A stretch of 52,084 nt of DNA from Halomonas llamarensis (GTDB lineage: Bacteria > Pseudomonadota > Gammaproteobacteria > Pseudomonadales > Halomonadaceae), in contig NZ_JAMJPJ010000024.1 of assembly GCF_023555005.1 (NCBI RefSeq), positions 1 through 52,084 on the forward strand, in the 5' to 3' direction. Below the pieces are notes generated by a model. It saw nothing but the letters and a program-made list of their open reading frames with translations, did no database searches and was not told where the DNA came from. This document shows positions 15,746-25,607 of the stretch, one piece after another (positions within the stretch are counted from its first letter, which is position 1; each line of letters begins with the position of its first letter). The position numbers and the translations under genes were made by a program.

Positions 15746-16912
15746 ATGAACATGTCCCAGACGATGCCCTCGCTGCCCATTTATGTCGATTACGCCGCCA
15801 CCACGCCAGTGGATGAACGCGTGGTCAGCGTGATGCAGCGCTACCTCACCGTTGACCAGCTGTTTGCCAACCCCGCCTCGCGTAGCCACATGCTAGGCTG
15901 GCAAGCGGAGCAGGCAGTCGAGCAGGCGCGGCGGCAGGTGGCCGATAGCATTCACGCCGACCCGCGCGAAATTGTCTGGACCAGCGGCGCCACCGAGGCG
16001 GATAACCTTGCGCTCACAGGCTTTATGCGCGCAAACCGCGAGCACGGCATGCACTTGGTGACGTCGACCATCGAACACAAAGCCGTGGTTGATACCGCGA
16101 AGGCGCTGGAAGCAGAAGGCTTTGAGGTGACTTGGCTCACCCCTGCGCGTGATGGGCGCATTCAACCAGATCAGCTGCGCGACGCTATGCGCGACGACAC
16201 GGCGCTGGTATCGCTGATGGCGGTGCATAACGAGCTGGGTAGTATCAACGACATCGCCGCTCTTGCCGCTGTGGCGCATGAATTTGGCGCGGCGTTTCAC
16301 ACCGATGCGGCCCAAGCGATTGGGCGCATCGACTTAGACGTAGCCGCCCAGCAGATTGACCTGATGTCGCTCTCCGGGCACAAAGCCTACGGCCCCAAAG
16401 GCGTCGGCGCGCTTTTTGTTAAGCGCCATCCGGATATTCGTGTCGAGGCGCTTATTCACGGTGGCGGCCACGAACGCGGCATGCGCTCGGGCACGTTACC
16501 CACGCATCAGATCGCCGGTATGGGCGAGGCTTTTACCCTGCTACGCGAGCAAGCCACCGACGAACAAGCGCACATTACCGCACTGAAACAACGTTTTCTT
16601 GCTGGCCTGGACACGCTAGGCGGGGTGTATCTCAACTCACCGCCGGAAAATGCCGTGCCCAATATTCTCAACGTCGCTTTTGACGGCGTGGACGGCGAGG
16701 CGCTTTTAATGGCGCTGCGCGATATTGCGGTTTCTACCGGGTCAGCGTGCAACTCAGCGAGCGTTGATCCGTCCTATGTATTACTCGGCGTCGGTGTGCC
16801 GCGTCGGCTCGCCCTTGCCTCGCTACGCTTTAGCTTCGGGCGTTTTACCCGCGAGGCTGATATCGACCATGTACTGCACGTACTTCATCACGCGGTCACC
16901 GGCCTGCGCTAA
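15746..16912 (+). CDS. iscS: cysteine desulfurase IscS
   Basis: IscS takes sulfur from cysteine as an enzyme persulfide for Fe-S clusters and tRNA thiolation. The 388-residue PLP enzyme has YVDYAATTP at 13-21, the PLP lysine Lys213 in SLSGHKAYGPKG, and the active Cys335 in STGSACNSAS. It is shorter than E. coli IscS (404) and lacks its C-terminal tail, which in E. coli helps dock IscU. An alternative start is the ATG at 15752. It is flanked by iscR and iscA with no iscU between. Confidence 0.93.
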   Translation: MNMSQTMPSLPIYVDYAATTPVDERVVSVMQRYLTVDQLFANPASRSHMLGWQAEQAVEQARRQVADSIHADPREIVWTSGATEADNLALTGFMRANREHGMHLVTSTIEHKAVVDTAKALEAEGFEVTWLTPARDGRIQPDQLRDAMRDDTALVSLMAVHNELGSINDIAALAAVAHEFGAAFHTDAAQAIGRIDLDVAAQQIDLMSLSGHKAYGPKGVGALFVKRHPDIRVEALIHGGGHERGMRSGTLPTHQIAGMGEAFTLLREQATDEQAHITALKQRFLAGLDTLGGVYLNSPPENAVPNILNVAFDGVDGEALLMALRDIAVSTGSACNSASVDPSYVLLGVGVPRRLALASLRFSFGRFTREADIDHVLHVLHHAVTGLR

Positions 16913-16941
16913 TCAGCGAACGATCTTTTAGGAGGTGCCTT

Positions 16942-17268
16942 ATGGCAACGCTCAATATTACCCCCGCTGCCGCCGAGCAGATTCATCACGTGCTTGACGA
17001 GCGCGGCCAAGGACTCGGCCTGCGCGTTTCGGTTAAACCCAGTGGCTGCTCAGGTTACAGCTACGTGCTCGACTTCGCCGATGAAACCCATGAAGGCGAC
17101 ATCAGCTTTGAAGAGCACGGCGTCAAGGTCTTCGTCGACCAAGAAGCCCTCGACATGCTTGATGGCAGTGAAGTCGACTACGTCAACGAAGGGCTCAATC
17201 GCTACTTCCGGTTTAACAACCCCAACATCAAAGATGAGTGCGGCTGCGGCGAAAGCTTCACGGTGTAG
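16942..17268 (+). CDS. iscA: A-type iron-sulfur carrier IscA
   Basis: The 108-residue product is an A-type carrier that holds and passes on Fe-S clusters or iron. The three ligand cysteines are Cys36 (PSGCSGYSYVLDF) and Cys100/Cys102 (DECGCGESF). A strong TTAGGAGG precedes the ATG. It is the last gene of the shortened isc row, followed by a promoter and ndk. IscA and ErpA are hard to tell apart by eye; I chose IscA from the position next to iscS. Confidence 0.9.
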   Translation: MATLNITPAAAEQIHHVLDERGQGLGLRVSVKPSGCSGYSYVLDFADETHEGDISFEEHGVKVFVDQEALDMLDGSEVDYVNEGLNRYFRFNNPNIKDECGCGESFTV

Positions 17269-17328
17269 CGCAAAAGGCGACGGATACCACCGTGCAAGAC
17301 ACCCGTATTCATTGCCGCTGGGAAGCGC

Positions 17329-17334
17329 TATAAT
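17329..17334 (+). promoter_or_regulatory. probable ndk promoter (-10 element)
   Basis: A perfect TATAAT lies 120 bp before ndk. The best -35 at the right distance (TATTCA, 17306-17311) is poor, so the start may need an activator. Transcription from here would include the hairpin at 17373. Confidence 0.4.
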
Positions 17335-17372
17335 CGCGCCTACTCAGCCAAGCCGCTGACTCATTTTCCTGT

Positions 17373-17396
17373 GCCGCCCTGGCCTACCAGGGCGGC
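17373..17396 (+). terminator. strong leader hairpin before ndk
   Basis: GCCGCCCTGG (17373-17382) and CCAGGGCGGC (17387-17396) pair perfectly around a 4-base loop, followed by GATTTCTGTT. It could end iscA transcripts or attenuate ndk transcription that starts at 17329. The T-tract is imperfect. Confidence 0.5.
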
Positions 17397-17454
17397 GATT
17401 TCTGTTATCAACCGGTTTTCATACCGCCGTTTTATTCATCACTAGGAGATCAAC

Positions 17455-17880
17455 ATGGCGACCGAACGTACACTGTCTATCATCAAGCCCGATGCTGTAG
17501 CCAAAAACGCGATTGGCGAGATTGTCACTCGCTTTGAAAAGGCTGGCCTTAAGGTCGTGGCTGCCAAAATGCTGCACCTCGATAACGACAAAGCCGGTGG
17601 CTTCTATGCCGAGCATAAAGAGCGCCCGTTCTTTAACGACCTGGTGGGCTTTATGACTTCTGGCCCCGTTGTGGTTCAAGTGCTTGAAGGCGAGAACGCC
17701 GTCGCGACAAACCGCGACCTGATGGGCGCGACTAACCCGAAAGACGCTGAGCCCGGCACCATCCGCGCAGACTTTGCCGAAACTATCGACGCCAACGCCG
17801 TTCACGGCTCTGACTCGCCGGAAAGCGCCGAGCGCGAAATTAGCTACTTCTTCAGTAACGACGAAATCTGCCCGCGCTAA
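17455..17880 (+). CDS. ndk: nucleoside diphosphate kinase
   Basis: Ndk passes the gamma phosphate of ATP to other NDPs through a phosphohistidine. The 141-residue product is full length, with the start [14 protein letters not shown] and the active site [16 protein letters not shown] (His115). TAGGAG lies before the ATG. It is the first of a long plus-strand row running to der, the usual ndk-rlmN-pilW order. Confidence 0.97.
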   Translation: MATERTLSIIKPDAVAKNAIGEIVTRFEKAGLKVVAAKMLHLDNDKAGGFYAEHKERPFFNDLVGFMTSGPVVVQVLEGENAVATNRDLMGATNPKDAEPGTIRADFAETIDANAVHGSDSPESAEREISYFFSNDEICPR

Positions 17881-17995
17881 ACGCGCTGGCGCGCGGCGCA
17901 GGCCTTCCCGTTTTTTACGTTATGGGGCGCCTGTGCCGCCACTTTGTCTGTTGCCGGCCATTTACGCAGGCTCCCCACGCCTGCCTCTTTCCTAA

Positions 17996-19171
17996 ATGCT
18001 GACCGCCATGACCACCACCGTTGTCCAACATACGCCCGCTGCACCTTTGGCTTCCGCCACGCCTGAACGCGAAAACCTGCTAGGCATGTCTCGCGAGCAG
18101 ATGGCGGCGTTTTTTCTCTCCATTGGCGAAAAGAAGTTCCGTGCCAGCCAGGTGATGAAGTGGATTCACCTTGAGGGGATTGATGACTTCTCAGCCATGA
18201 CCAACCTCTCCAAGGCGCTGCGCGAAAAGCTCGCCCGCGTCGCTGAAGTGCGCGGGCCAGGGGTTGTGTATGAGGGCTCCTCCAACGACGGCACGCAAAA
18301 ATGGGTGCTTGAGGTGGAAGATGGCAGCTACGTGGAAACCGTGCTGATCCCTGCAGATAACGGCAAGCGCCGCACGCTGTGCGTGTCGTCTCAAGTCGGC
18401 TGCTCGCTGGATTGCAGTTTTTGCTCCACCGGCAAGCAGGGTTTTCAGCGCAACCTTACGGCCGCCGAAATTATCGGCCAGGTGTGGGTAGCGCAACGTA
18501 GCGTCGGCCCGCGCCGAGACACCGCCAACCGCCCGGTCACTAACGTGGTGATGATGGGCATGGGCGAACCACTACTGAATTACGACAACGTCGTGCCGGC
18601 GATGAAGCTGATGCTCGACGATGACGGTTACGGTCTTTCCAAGCGCCGAGTAACGCTCTCTACCTCCGGGGTGGTGCCGATGCTCGACAAGCTCGGCGAT
18701 GAGCTTGATGTGAGCTTGGCGGTCTCTCTGCATGCTGCCAATGACGAATTGCGCAATGAGCTCGTGCCACTTAACCGTAAGTACAACATTCGCAGCTTGC
18801 TCGATGCTTGCCACCGCTACCTGGCAAAAAGCGATGCCAGACGCAATGTGACTATCGAGTACACGCTAATTAAAGACGTCAACGATCAGCAGCGCCACGC
18901 CGAAGAACTGGCCACACTGCTCAACGAGCTGCCCTGCAAGATCAACCTGATTCCATTTAACCCGTTCCCACATTCCGGCTACGAAAAGCCATCGCGGAAC
19001 CAGTGCGTGCGCTTTCAGGATTGGCTTTTTGAGCTCGGCTACTCCGCGCCGATACGCACTACTCGCGGCGACGATATCGATGCCGCCTGCGGCCAGCTAG
19101 TGGGACGGGTAAAAGACCGTACCAAGCGCAGTGCGCGCCATATCCAATCGATCCAGCTTGATGCCGACTAA
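17996..19171 (+). CDS. rlmN: dual-specificity 23S rRNA/tRNA adenine-C2 methyltransferase RlmN
   Basis: RlmN is a radical-SAM enzyme that methylates C2 of A2503 in 23S rRNA and A37 in several tRNAs. The 391-residue product has the cluster motif Cys136-x3-Cys140-x2-Cys143 (CSLDCSFC), [12 protein letters not shown], and the C-terminal acceptor cysteine in DIDAACGQL. The N-terminus could be the ATG at 17996 or at 18008; neither has a clear ribosome site. It precedes pilW. Confidence 0.96.
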   Translation: MLTAMTTTVVQHTPAAPLASATPERENLLGMSREQMAAFFLSIGEKKFRASQVMKWIHLEGIDDFSAMTNLSKALREKLARVAEVRGPGVVYEGSSNDGTQKWVLEVEDGSYVETVLIPADNGKRRTLCVSSQVGCSLDCSFCSTGKQGFQRNLTAAEIIGQVWVAQRSVGPRRDTANRPVTNVVMMGMGEPLLNYDNVVPAMKLMLDDDGYGLSKRRVTLSTSGVVPMLDKLGDELDVSLAVSLHAANDELRNELVPLNRKYNIRSLLDACHRYLAKSDARRNVTIEYTLIKDVNDQQRHAEELATLLNELPCKINLIPFNPFPHSGYEKPSRNQCVRFQDWLFELGYSAPIRTTRGDDIDAACGQLVGRVKDRTKRSARHIQSIQLDAD

Positions 19172-19263
19172 ATAGGTATCGTCTTGCGCTGTTGGCTTGA
19201 CTTACGTCGGCCACGGCGCTTTGATAGACACGTTTTTTATTAACGCTGCCTTTGAGGATCTTG

Positions 19264-20001
19264 ATGATCAGTCGCCGCTGGCCAAACCGCCCATTGAGGG
19301 CACCGATGTTGACCGTAATCGTCAGCACGCTATGGCTAACTGGCTGTGCCTCGTTAAGCGATACCTCCCCAGAGAACCAGCCAAAGGCAGCCAACGCTTA
19401 TACCCAGCTCGGGGTTGCCTATTTAGAGCGCGAGAACTTATCGCGCGCGCTCAACGCGCTAGACCACGTCCTTGAGATTGCCCCCAAACACCCCGAAGCG
19501 CTTCAAGCGCTGGCGCTGGTTTACCAGCAACAGGGAGACACAGCGCTCGCCGACGAGCATTTTCAAAAAGCGCTAGATGTCGCCCCCAATTTTACCCAGG
19601 CGCGCAATAATTACGCGGCCTTCCTTTATCAGCAGGCCGACTACCCGCGCGCCTGCGAACAGCTTGAGAAAGCCTCACAAGATGCGCAATATGCACGCCG
19701 CGCCCAACTATTTACCAATTTAGGTCAGTGCTATACCGCGCTAGGAGACACACAACGGGCGCGCGAGCGTTTTGAGCGCGCTCAACAGATCGATCCGCGA
19801 CACGCACGCAGTTATTTTTTATTAGCCGAACTCGCGTTTTCACAGGGCAATATGTCCCAAGCCTGGCCGCCACTTCAAACGTTTATGCAGCTGGCCGCGC
19901 CCAATCGCGCAGCGCTTGAGTTGGCGGTTGAAATCGCCAGGGCACGCGGCGAATTTGATAAGGCCGCCGATTATCAGCGCCAGCTGGGTCAGTTAAATTA
20001 A
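19264..20001 (+). CDS. pilW: type IV pilus biogenesis lipoprotein PilW/PilF
   Basis: The 245-residue product has a lipobox (LTGC) after an N-terminal hydrophobic stretch, then about five TPR units (starting AYTQLGVAYLERENLSRAL). PilF/PilW helps the outer-membrane secretin of type IV pili reach and assemble in the outer membrane. The ATG at 19264 follows TTGAGG; an in-frame TTG lies at 19252. The place between rlmN and rodZ is that of pilW/pilF in Pseudomonas and relatives. Confidence 0.9.
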   Translation: MISRRWPNRPLRAPMLTVIVSTLWLTGCASLSDTSPENQPKAANAYTQLGVAYLERENLSRALNALDHVLEIAPKHPEALQALALVYQQQGDTALADEHFQKALDVAPNFTQARNNYAAFLYQQADYPRACEQLEKASQDAQYARRAQLFTNLGQCYTALGDTQRARERFERAQQIDPRHARSYFLLAELAFSQGNMSQAWPPLQTFMQLAAPNRAALELAVEIARARGEFDKAADYQRQLGQLN

Positions 20002-20074
20002 GCACATCTCGATAGTGCTAAGTTAATGTTACTGCTGCCCTGATCACCCGTTTTTTAATGAAGGATGCTCAGCC

Positions 20075-21199
20075 ATGAGCGACGCAAACACAAAAGAGCT
20101 ACACAAAGAGCTACACAAAGAGCTACCCGAAGAACCGCGCACCCCCTCCCCAGGGGAGCAGCTTAAGACGCAACGCGAAAAGTTAGGGCTATCGCTTCAA
20201 GAAACGGCTGATGCCTTGCATCTGCGCCCCGCTGTGATGGATGGACTTGAGCGCGGCAACTACGACGAAATCCCCGTCGCCACCTATCGCCGTGGCTATC
20301 TGCGCGCCTACGCCAAATACCTTGGCATTGATGAAACGCCAGTGCTAGAGGCGTACAAAGAGCGCCATGGCTCGCTAGAGGCCGAGCGCACCATCACGCC
20401 CGTATCCGCTTCCAAACCGCCCTCGCGCATGGGCGCGCTGTTGTTCAAACTGGTAACGCTTCTGATTATTATTGGGCTAATTAGCGTGACGGTAATGTGG
20501 TGGCAAAGCCGCGGAGGCAGCGCCCCGCCGGGGATAGAGGAGCCCACACAAAGCGACACTCTGCCTGAGATGACGACCCCAGAGGACGCTGTGTCGGAAA
20601 CACCTGCACCAGAAAGTGCTATGCAAGACAGCACTCTTCAAGACAGTACTTTTCAGGACAGTACTTTTCAGGACAGTACTTTCCAAGAAGACACCGCACC
20701 AGAAAGTTCAGTAACAGAAAGTTCAGTAACAGAAAGCTCAGAGCCAGAAAATAGTGCGCCAGATAGCACAGCCGCTGACGTCAGTGAGCCGATGTCGAGT
20801 GAGGATGCGACACCCGAGCCGACGGCAACCGAAGCGCCTAGCAACACGGCATCGCTCACCCAAAGCGCATCCGTTGAGCCTGTTCCTGAAGAGCCACAAG
20901 CGTCGCCTAGTGAAGGCCTCGCTGAAGATACCGCTGATGACGCCAGCACCAACGTGTCCAACACGCTTGAGCTTACCTTCAACCAGCAGTCGTGGACCGA
21001 GATTTTTGATACCAATAATCAGCGCGTTTTCGTTGGCCTGCAAGAACCCGGCACCACCGCCAGTGTCGAAGGTGAGCCGCCTTTTCGTTTAACCGTGGGC
21101 AACGCCACCGGCGTTGAGCTGCGTTACCAAGGCGACGTTGTCGACCTTGAAGCGCGCGCTGGCGCCAACAATGTTGCCCGCTTTACCTTGGGAGAGTGA
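20075..21199 (+). CDS. rodZ: cell-shape protein RodZ
   Basis: RodZ links MreB to the membrane and helps keep rod shape. The 374-residue product has a cytoplasmic Xre-type HTH ([20 protein letters not shown], then [15 protein letters not shown]), one membrane helix at about 122-144 ([19 protein letters not shown]), a long low-complexity Ser/Thr/Glu linker (150-285) and a C-terminal DUF4115 domain ([13 protein letters not shown] to FTLGE). The linker and the N-terminus contain tandem repeats at the DNA level, so length may vary between strains. Its last codons abut ispG. Confidence 0.93.
   Translation: MSDANTKELHKELHKELPEEPRTPSPGEQLKTQREKLGLSLQETADALHLRPAVMDGLERGNYDEIPVATYRRGYLRAYAKYLGIDETPVLEAYKERHGSLEAERTITPVSASKPPSRMGALLFKLVTLLIIIGLISVTVMWWQSRGGSAPPGIEEPTQSDTLPEMTTPEDAVSETPAPESAMQDSTLQDSTFQDSTFQDSTFQEDTAPESSVTESSVTESSEPENSAPDSTAADVSEPMSSEDATPEPTATEAPSNTASLTQSASVEPVPEEPQASPSEGLAEDTADDASTNVSNTLELTFNQQSWTEIFDTNNQRVFVGLQEPGTTASVEGEPPFRLTVGNATGVELRYQGDVVDLEARAGANNVARFTLGE
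20093..20128 (+). repeat. 12-bp tandem repeat in rodZ, three units
   Basis: AAAGAGCTACAC occurs twice and AAAGAGCTACCC once, in a row, giving [12 protein letters not shown] near the N-terminus. Units are in frame, so gain or loss keeps the gene open. Confidence 0.85.
20624..20746 (+). repeat. 15-bp tandem repeats in the rodZ linker
   Basis: Four units of the type CAGGACAGTACTTTT fill 20624-20683 and encode QDSTF-type pentapeptides. A second array of three units (GAAAGTTCAGTAACA type, ESSVT) fills 20702-20746. Both keep the frame and fall in the periplasmic linker just after the membrane helix. Confidence 0.85.
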
Positions 21200-21207
21200 T
21201 CCGCCGT

Positions 21208-22323
21208 ATGCACGCCCCTTCTCCGATTAAACGCCGTCTTTCGCGCCAAATTCACGTTGGCAATGTCGCGGTCGGCGGCGACGCCCCCATCTCCGTGCAG
21301 AGCATGACCAATACCGACACCTGTGACGTCGCGGCCACGGTGGCGCAAATTCGTCGCCTGGAAACCGCCGGTGCCGATATTGTGCGTGTTTCGGTGCCCG
21401 ACATGGACGCAGCCGACGCCTTTGGCAAGATCAAACGCGAGGTCAATGTCCCGCTGGTGGCGGATATCCACTTCGACTACAAAATCGCGCTACGTGTCGC
21501 CGATTTGGGCGTCGATTGCCTGCGCATCAACCCCGGCAATATCGGCCGTGAAGAGCGGGTGCGCGCCGTGGTGAGCGCGGCCCGTGATAATGGCATTCCG
21601 ATTCGCATAGGTGTCAACGCTGGCTCGCTTGAGAAAGACCTACAGAAAAAATACGGTGAGCCAACGCCCGCCGCGCTGGTCGAATCCGCTATGCGCCATA
21701 TCGACCATCTTGAGCGTCTTGATTTCCCCGATTTCAAGGTCAGCGTTAAAGCAAGCGATGTGTTTATGGCCGTGGGCGCCTACCGCGACCTCGCGAGCCG
21801 CATCGAGCAACCGCTGCACTTAGGCATCACCGAGGCCGGCGGTTTGCGCTCGGGCACGGTGAAGTCGTCGATTGGCCTTGGCATGCTCTTGATGGACGGC
21901 ATCGGTGACACCATCCGCGTGTCGCTTGCCGCCGACCCGGTAGAAGAGGTCAAAGTCGGCTTCGATATGCTCAAAAGCCTCAAGCTGCGCGCCAAGGGCA
22001 TCAATTTTATCGCCTGCCCCAGCTGCTCGCGCCAGAACTTCGACGTTATCGACACCATGAACCAGCTCGAAGAGCGGCTGGAAGACGTGATGACGCCGCT
22101 GAATGTTTCCGTGATTGGCTGTGTGGTCAACGGCCCCGGCGAAGCCAAAGAAACCGATATCGGCCTCACCGGCGGGTCGCCGGCCAACTTGGTATACATC
22201 GACGGCAAACCTGCCAACAAGATGCGTAATGACCATCTGGTCGATGACCTTGAGCGTTTGATCCGCGAGAAGGTCGATGAAAAAGAGCAACGCGAAAAAG
22301 ACACGATTGCCCGCAGCGACTGA
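21208..22323 (+). CDS. ispG: 4-hydroxy-3-methylbut-2-enyl diphosphate synthase
   Basis: IspG is the 4Fe-4S enzyme that turns MEcPP into HMBPP in the MEP isoprenoid pathway. The 371-residue product shows [19 protein letters not shown], the cluster cysteines in [12 protein letters not shown] and a third in [13 protein letters not shown] chose the ATG at 21208; a GTG at 21196 overlaps the rodZ stop by 4 bp and is possible. hisS follows 72 bp later, the common rodZ-ispG-hisS order. Confidence 0.96.
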   Translation: MHAPSPIKRRLSRQIHVGNVAVGGDAPISVQSMTNTDTCDVAATVAQIRRLETAGADIVRVSVPDMDAADAFGKIKREVNVPLVADIHFDYKIALRVADLGVDCLRINPGNIGREERVRAVVSAARDNGIPIRIGVNAGSLEKDLQKKYGEPTPAALVESAMRHIDHLERLDFPDFKVSVKASDVFMAVGAYRDLASRIEQPLHLGITEAGGLRSGTVKSSIGLGMLLMDGIGDTIRVSLAADPVEEVKVGFDMLKSLKLRAKGINFIACPSCSRQNFDVIDTMNQLEERLEDVMTPLNVSVIGCVVNGPGEAKETDIGLTGGSPANLVYIDGKPANKMRNDHLVDDLERLIREKVDEKEQREKDTIARSD

Positions 22324-22395
22324 ATGCGGCCATACAGAACACGCGACGCGATTCAACAGACGTACTGAAAAAGCGTACCTAAGAAGGAGCTTTCA

Positions 22396-23700
22396 TTGAG
22401 CCAGTCCGCTGCTAAACCTGCGAAGAAAATTCAAGCCATTCGCGGGATGAACGATCTTTTGCCCAGCGAAAGCCCTCGCTGGCAGTTTTTTGAGGCTAAA
22501 GTGCGTGCGCTGATGACGCGCTACGGTTTTGACGAGATACGCACCCCGATTGTTGAGCAGACGGCTCTGTTTGCCCGCTCGATTGGCGAAGTCACCGATA
22601 TCGTCGAAAAAGAAATGTACACCTTCGACGACCGCAACGGCGACAGCCTCACCCTGCGCCCCGAAGGCACGGCAAGTTGTGTACGGGCGGCAATGGAACA
22701 CGGCCTTCTGCACAACCAAACCCAGCGACTTTGGTACCAGGGGCCGATGTTTCGCCATGAGCGCCCGCAAAAAGGCCGCTACCGCCAGTTTCATCAGGTC
22801 GGGGTGGAAACCTACGGTTTCGACGGCCCGGATATTGATGCGGAAGTCATTTTGCTTTCCGCTCGCTTATGGCAAGAGCTAGGGCTTGCCGAGCACGTGA
22901 CGCTCGAACTCAATTCGTTAGGCTCAAGTGAAGCGCGCAGTGCCTATCGCGACACGCTCGTTGCCTACTTTGAGCAACACCGCGACGTATTAGACGACGA
23001 TGCCAAACGTCGGCTAACCACCAATCCGCTGCGCATTCTGGATTCCAAAAATCCGGCCATGGCCGAAATGCTCGACGGCGCACCGCAGCTAATGGACCAC
23101 CTCGACGCTGAATCACGCGAGCACTTCGAGCAGCTGAAAGCGATGCTCAATGCGGCGGGCATTACGTACGTCGTCAACCCGCGCCTGGTACGTGGCTTAG
23201 ACTATTACAGCCGCACGGTATTCGAGTGGACCACTACCGCACTCGGTAGCCAAGGCACAGTATGCGCTGGCGGCCGTTACGATGGCCTGGTCGAGCAACT
23301 AGGCGGCAAGCCAACCCCAGCGGTAGGCTTTGCCCTAGGCATTGAGCGGCTGATTTTGCTGCTGGAAACCTTAGAGTTGATTCCTGACGAAGCGCTCGGC
23401 GGTTGCGATGTTTACCTCGTACCGATGGATGCAAGCACCACCGCCACGGCGCTTACGCTGGCGGAACAGCTCAGAGACGCGTTACCCGAACTGCGCTTAC
23501 AGCTACATTGCGGCGGCGGCAGCTTCAAAAGCCGGATGAAAAAGGCTGACAAAAGCGGCGCGCCTTATGCGCTATTACTCGGCGAAGATGAACAGCAAGC
23601 GCAACAAGTCACGTTGAAATTCCTGCGCGATAGTCGCGAACAGCAGCGTATCGATCAAATGGAGCTCGCCGCGACACTACGTCAATTTCTCGGCATCTAA
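22396..23700 (+). CDS. hisS: histidyl-tRNA synthetase
   Basis: HisS charges tRNA-His. The 434-residue class II synthetase has motif 1 ([19 protein letters not shown]), motif 2 ([14 protein letters not shown]), the histidine loop [15 protein letters not shown] and the anticodon domain ending [15 protein letters not shown]. The start codon is TTG at 22396, placed six bases after a strong AAGGAG; the next in-frame ATG (22447) would cut motif 1. A TTG start may hold synthesis down. Confidence 0.96.
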   Translation: MSQSAAKPAKKIQAIRGMNDLLPSESPRWQFFEAKVRALMTRYGFDEIRTPIVEQTALFARSIGEVTDIVEKEMYTFDDRNGDSLTLRPEGTASCVRAAMEHGLLHNQTQRLWYQGPMFRHERPQKGRYRQFHQVGVETYGFDGPDIDAEVILLSARLWQELGLAEHVTLELNSLGSSEARSAYRDTLVAYFEQHRDVLDDDAKRRLTTNPLRILDSKNPAMAEMLDGAPQLMDHLDAESREHFEQLKAMLNAAGITYVVNPRLVRGLDYYSRTVFEWTTTALGSQGTVCAGGRYDGLVEQLGGKPTPAVGFALGIERLILLLETLELIPDEALGGCDVYLVPMDASTTATALTLAEQLRDALPELRLQLHCGGGSFKSRMKKADKSGAPYALLLGEDEQQAQQVTLKFLRDSREQQRIDQMELAATLRQFLGI

Positions 23701-23784
23701 TCGACGCGGTAAAGGCTACACGCGATACGTCATCTCTATGGTGAACGTGTAAATGCGTATTGAACGTATATAAGGAGGCCGCCC

Positions 23785-24444
23785 GTGGCGGAGCTAAAAA
23801 CCGAAGAAGAGCAGCTAGACGCGATTAAGCGCTGGTGGAAAGAAAACGGCACCTCGCTCATTGCTGGTGTGGCCCTTGCGGCAGCGGGGGTGTTTGGCTG
23901 GAATACTTGGCAGAACTATCAAGATAACCAAGCCGAAGCCGCCTCCGTGCGCTATCAGCAGCTGGTCAACCTGACAGCAGGTAACGCGCTGGACGACGCC
24001 ACGCTAAGTGAAGCGCGCTCGCTGGTCAGTGATATCACCGATAACCACGCTGACACGCTTTACGCGGAGCTGGCCAAATTACTTGAGGCACGCTTAACCG
24101 TGCAGCAAGACGACTTAGAGGGCGCCAAAACGGCTCTCGAAAGCGTCGCAGAAAGCTCCTCGCGCCGTTATGTGCAAAGTCTCGCCTGGTTGCGTTTGGC
24201 GCGTCTGGCCGTTGCCAATGACAACCCCGAGCAGGCGCTTGCACTGCTTGACGAGCCGATCACCGATGCCCTTGCCGCGCAACAGGCAAACGTCCGTGGC
24301 GATGCCCATATGGCCCTAGGCCAACAAGACCAAGCGCGCGAGGCGTGGCAACAGGCGCTGACGCTTGCTCAAGAACAGAACCAGCCACTTTACGGCGTTC
24401 AGCTCAAGCTGAATGACCTCGGCACCGAGGAGGGGTCATTATAA
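23785..24444 (+). CDS. yfgM: YfgM/ancillary SecYEG translocon subunit
   Basis: The 219-residue product begins with a charged stretch (EEEQLDAIKRWWKENG), has one membrane helix at about 21-38 (SLIAGVALAAAGVFGWN) and a periplasmic TPR-like domain. YfgM works with PpiD as a chaperone at SecYEG. The start is GTG at 23785 after AAGGAGG. Its stop overlaps the bamB start (TAATG), so the two are coupled. Confidence 0.92.
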   Translation: MAELKTEEEQLDAIKRWWKENGTSLIAGVALAAAGVFGWNTWQNYQDNQAEAASVRYQQLVNLTAGNALDDATLSEARSLVSDITDNHADTLYAELAKLLEARLTVQQDDLEGAKTALESVAESSSRRYVQSLAWLRLARLAVANDNPEQALALLDEPITDALAAQQANVRGDAHMALGQQDQAREAWQQALTLAQEQNQPLYGVQLKLNDLGTEEGSL

Positions 24445-25607
24445 TGACGGTCCGTTTTTCTCAGTATATGCGCTTAACGCTAGGCGCTGTCGCCATTGCC
24501 CTGCTAACCGGCTGTGCCAGCAAAGGCGAACCAGTACATACGCCTAAAGAGCTCACTTCCTTTGACGAAACCTCTACTCTGGAAACGCAGTGGAGCACCA
24601 CCGTGGGCGATGGACTCGGGCGCGCCCGTTACCCCATCGCACCGGCCCGTGACGGCGACACCCTGTTCGCCGCCGATGCCGAAGGCACCGTGGAAGCCTT
24701 TAATGCCGAAAGCGGCGAGCGTCAATGGCGTGTGGAACTGGAAAGCCCCGTTTCCAGCGGGCTAACCGCCACTGCCAGCGAGCTTTATATGGGCACGCGC
24801 AACGGCGAGGTGCTGGCACTGAATCAGCAAGACGGCAGTGTTGACTGGCGCGCACGCGTCTCAAGCGAAGTGCTTGCCGCACCACAGGCTAACCAGCAAC
24901 TTTTGATTGTGCAAAGCAGCGATGGACACGTCACCGCGCTTGACCTCCGCACCGGCGAAGAGCGCTGGGTATATAGCAGTTCGCTGCCGAGACTGACCCT
25001 GCGCGGCACCGGCACTCCGCTGGCCATTGACCCGGTGACCTTTGTCGGCTTCGCCAATGGCCGCTTAACCACGCTCGATAACCGCAACGGCCAGCCCCTA
25101 TGGGAGCAGCAGGTAGCTATTCCCAGCGGTCGCAGCGAAGTCGACCGGTTAGTGGACCTCACCGGGCAGCCAGTGTTGACTCAAGACGGCCGACTGTTTG
25201 TCACCAGCTACAATGGCCGCGTGATGGCGCTTGAAGCCACCCGCGGTAAGGTTTTATGGGCGCGCGATCTATCCAGCCGCCACACCCCGGTATTGGTGGG
25301 GGATTTTCTCTTTGTCGCCACCGATGCCAGCCACGTGGTGGCACTTGATGCCGAAAGCGGCCGTGAAGTATGGCGCAATGACACCCTTGAAGGCCGCTGG
25401 ATCACAGCGCCTGCCTTCGCTGATGGCCGCCTGGTGTTTGGCGATGCCGAAGGCTATTTACACCTGGTCAGCGCGCGCGAAGGCAAGATCGTGGGCCGTA
25501 CGCGCGTGGACAGCGCTGGCATTAGCCTTCGCCCCGTGACCGAAGGCGGCACGGTTCATGTTCAGGCCAATAATGGCCGCCTAGAAACGTTGGTAATTTC
25601 TCCATGA
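24444..25607 (+). CDS. bamB: outer-membrane assembly lipoprotein BamB
   Basis: BamB is a lipoprotein of the BAM complex that inserts beta-barrels in the outer membrane. The 387-residue product has a signal with lipobox LTGCASKG and an eight-bladed PQQ-like propeller, visible as repeated motifs such as [41 protein letters not shown] and [14 protein letters not shown]. It overlaps yfgM by one base and der by four, a tight operon. Confidence 0.95.
   Translation: MTVRFSQYMRLTLGAVAIALLTGCASKGEPVHTPKELTSFDETSTLETQWSTTVGDGLGRARYPIAPARDGDTLFAADAEGTVEAFNAESGERQWRVELESPVSSGLTATASELYMGTRNGEVLALNQQDGSVDWRARVSSEVLAAPQANQQLLIVQSSDGHVTALDLRTGEERWVYSSSLPRLTLRGTGTPLAIDPVTFVGFANGRLTTLDNRNGQPLWEQQVAIPSGRSEVDRLVDLTGQPVLTQDGRLFVTSYNGRVMALEATRGKVLWARDLSSRHTPVLVGDFLFVATDASHVVALDAESGREVWRNDTLEGRWITAPAFADGRLVFGDAEGYLHLVSAREGKIVGRTRVDSAGISLRPVTEGGTVHVQANNGRLETLVISP

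Noticed and set aside
17312..17334. TTGCCG as -35 for the TATAAT before ndk
   Set aside because: The spacer is only 11 bp, too short for sigma-70.
22396..22447. ATG at 22447 as the start of hisS
   Set aside because: It would remove motif 1 residues, and TTG at 22396 has a strong AAGGAG at the right distance.
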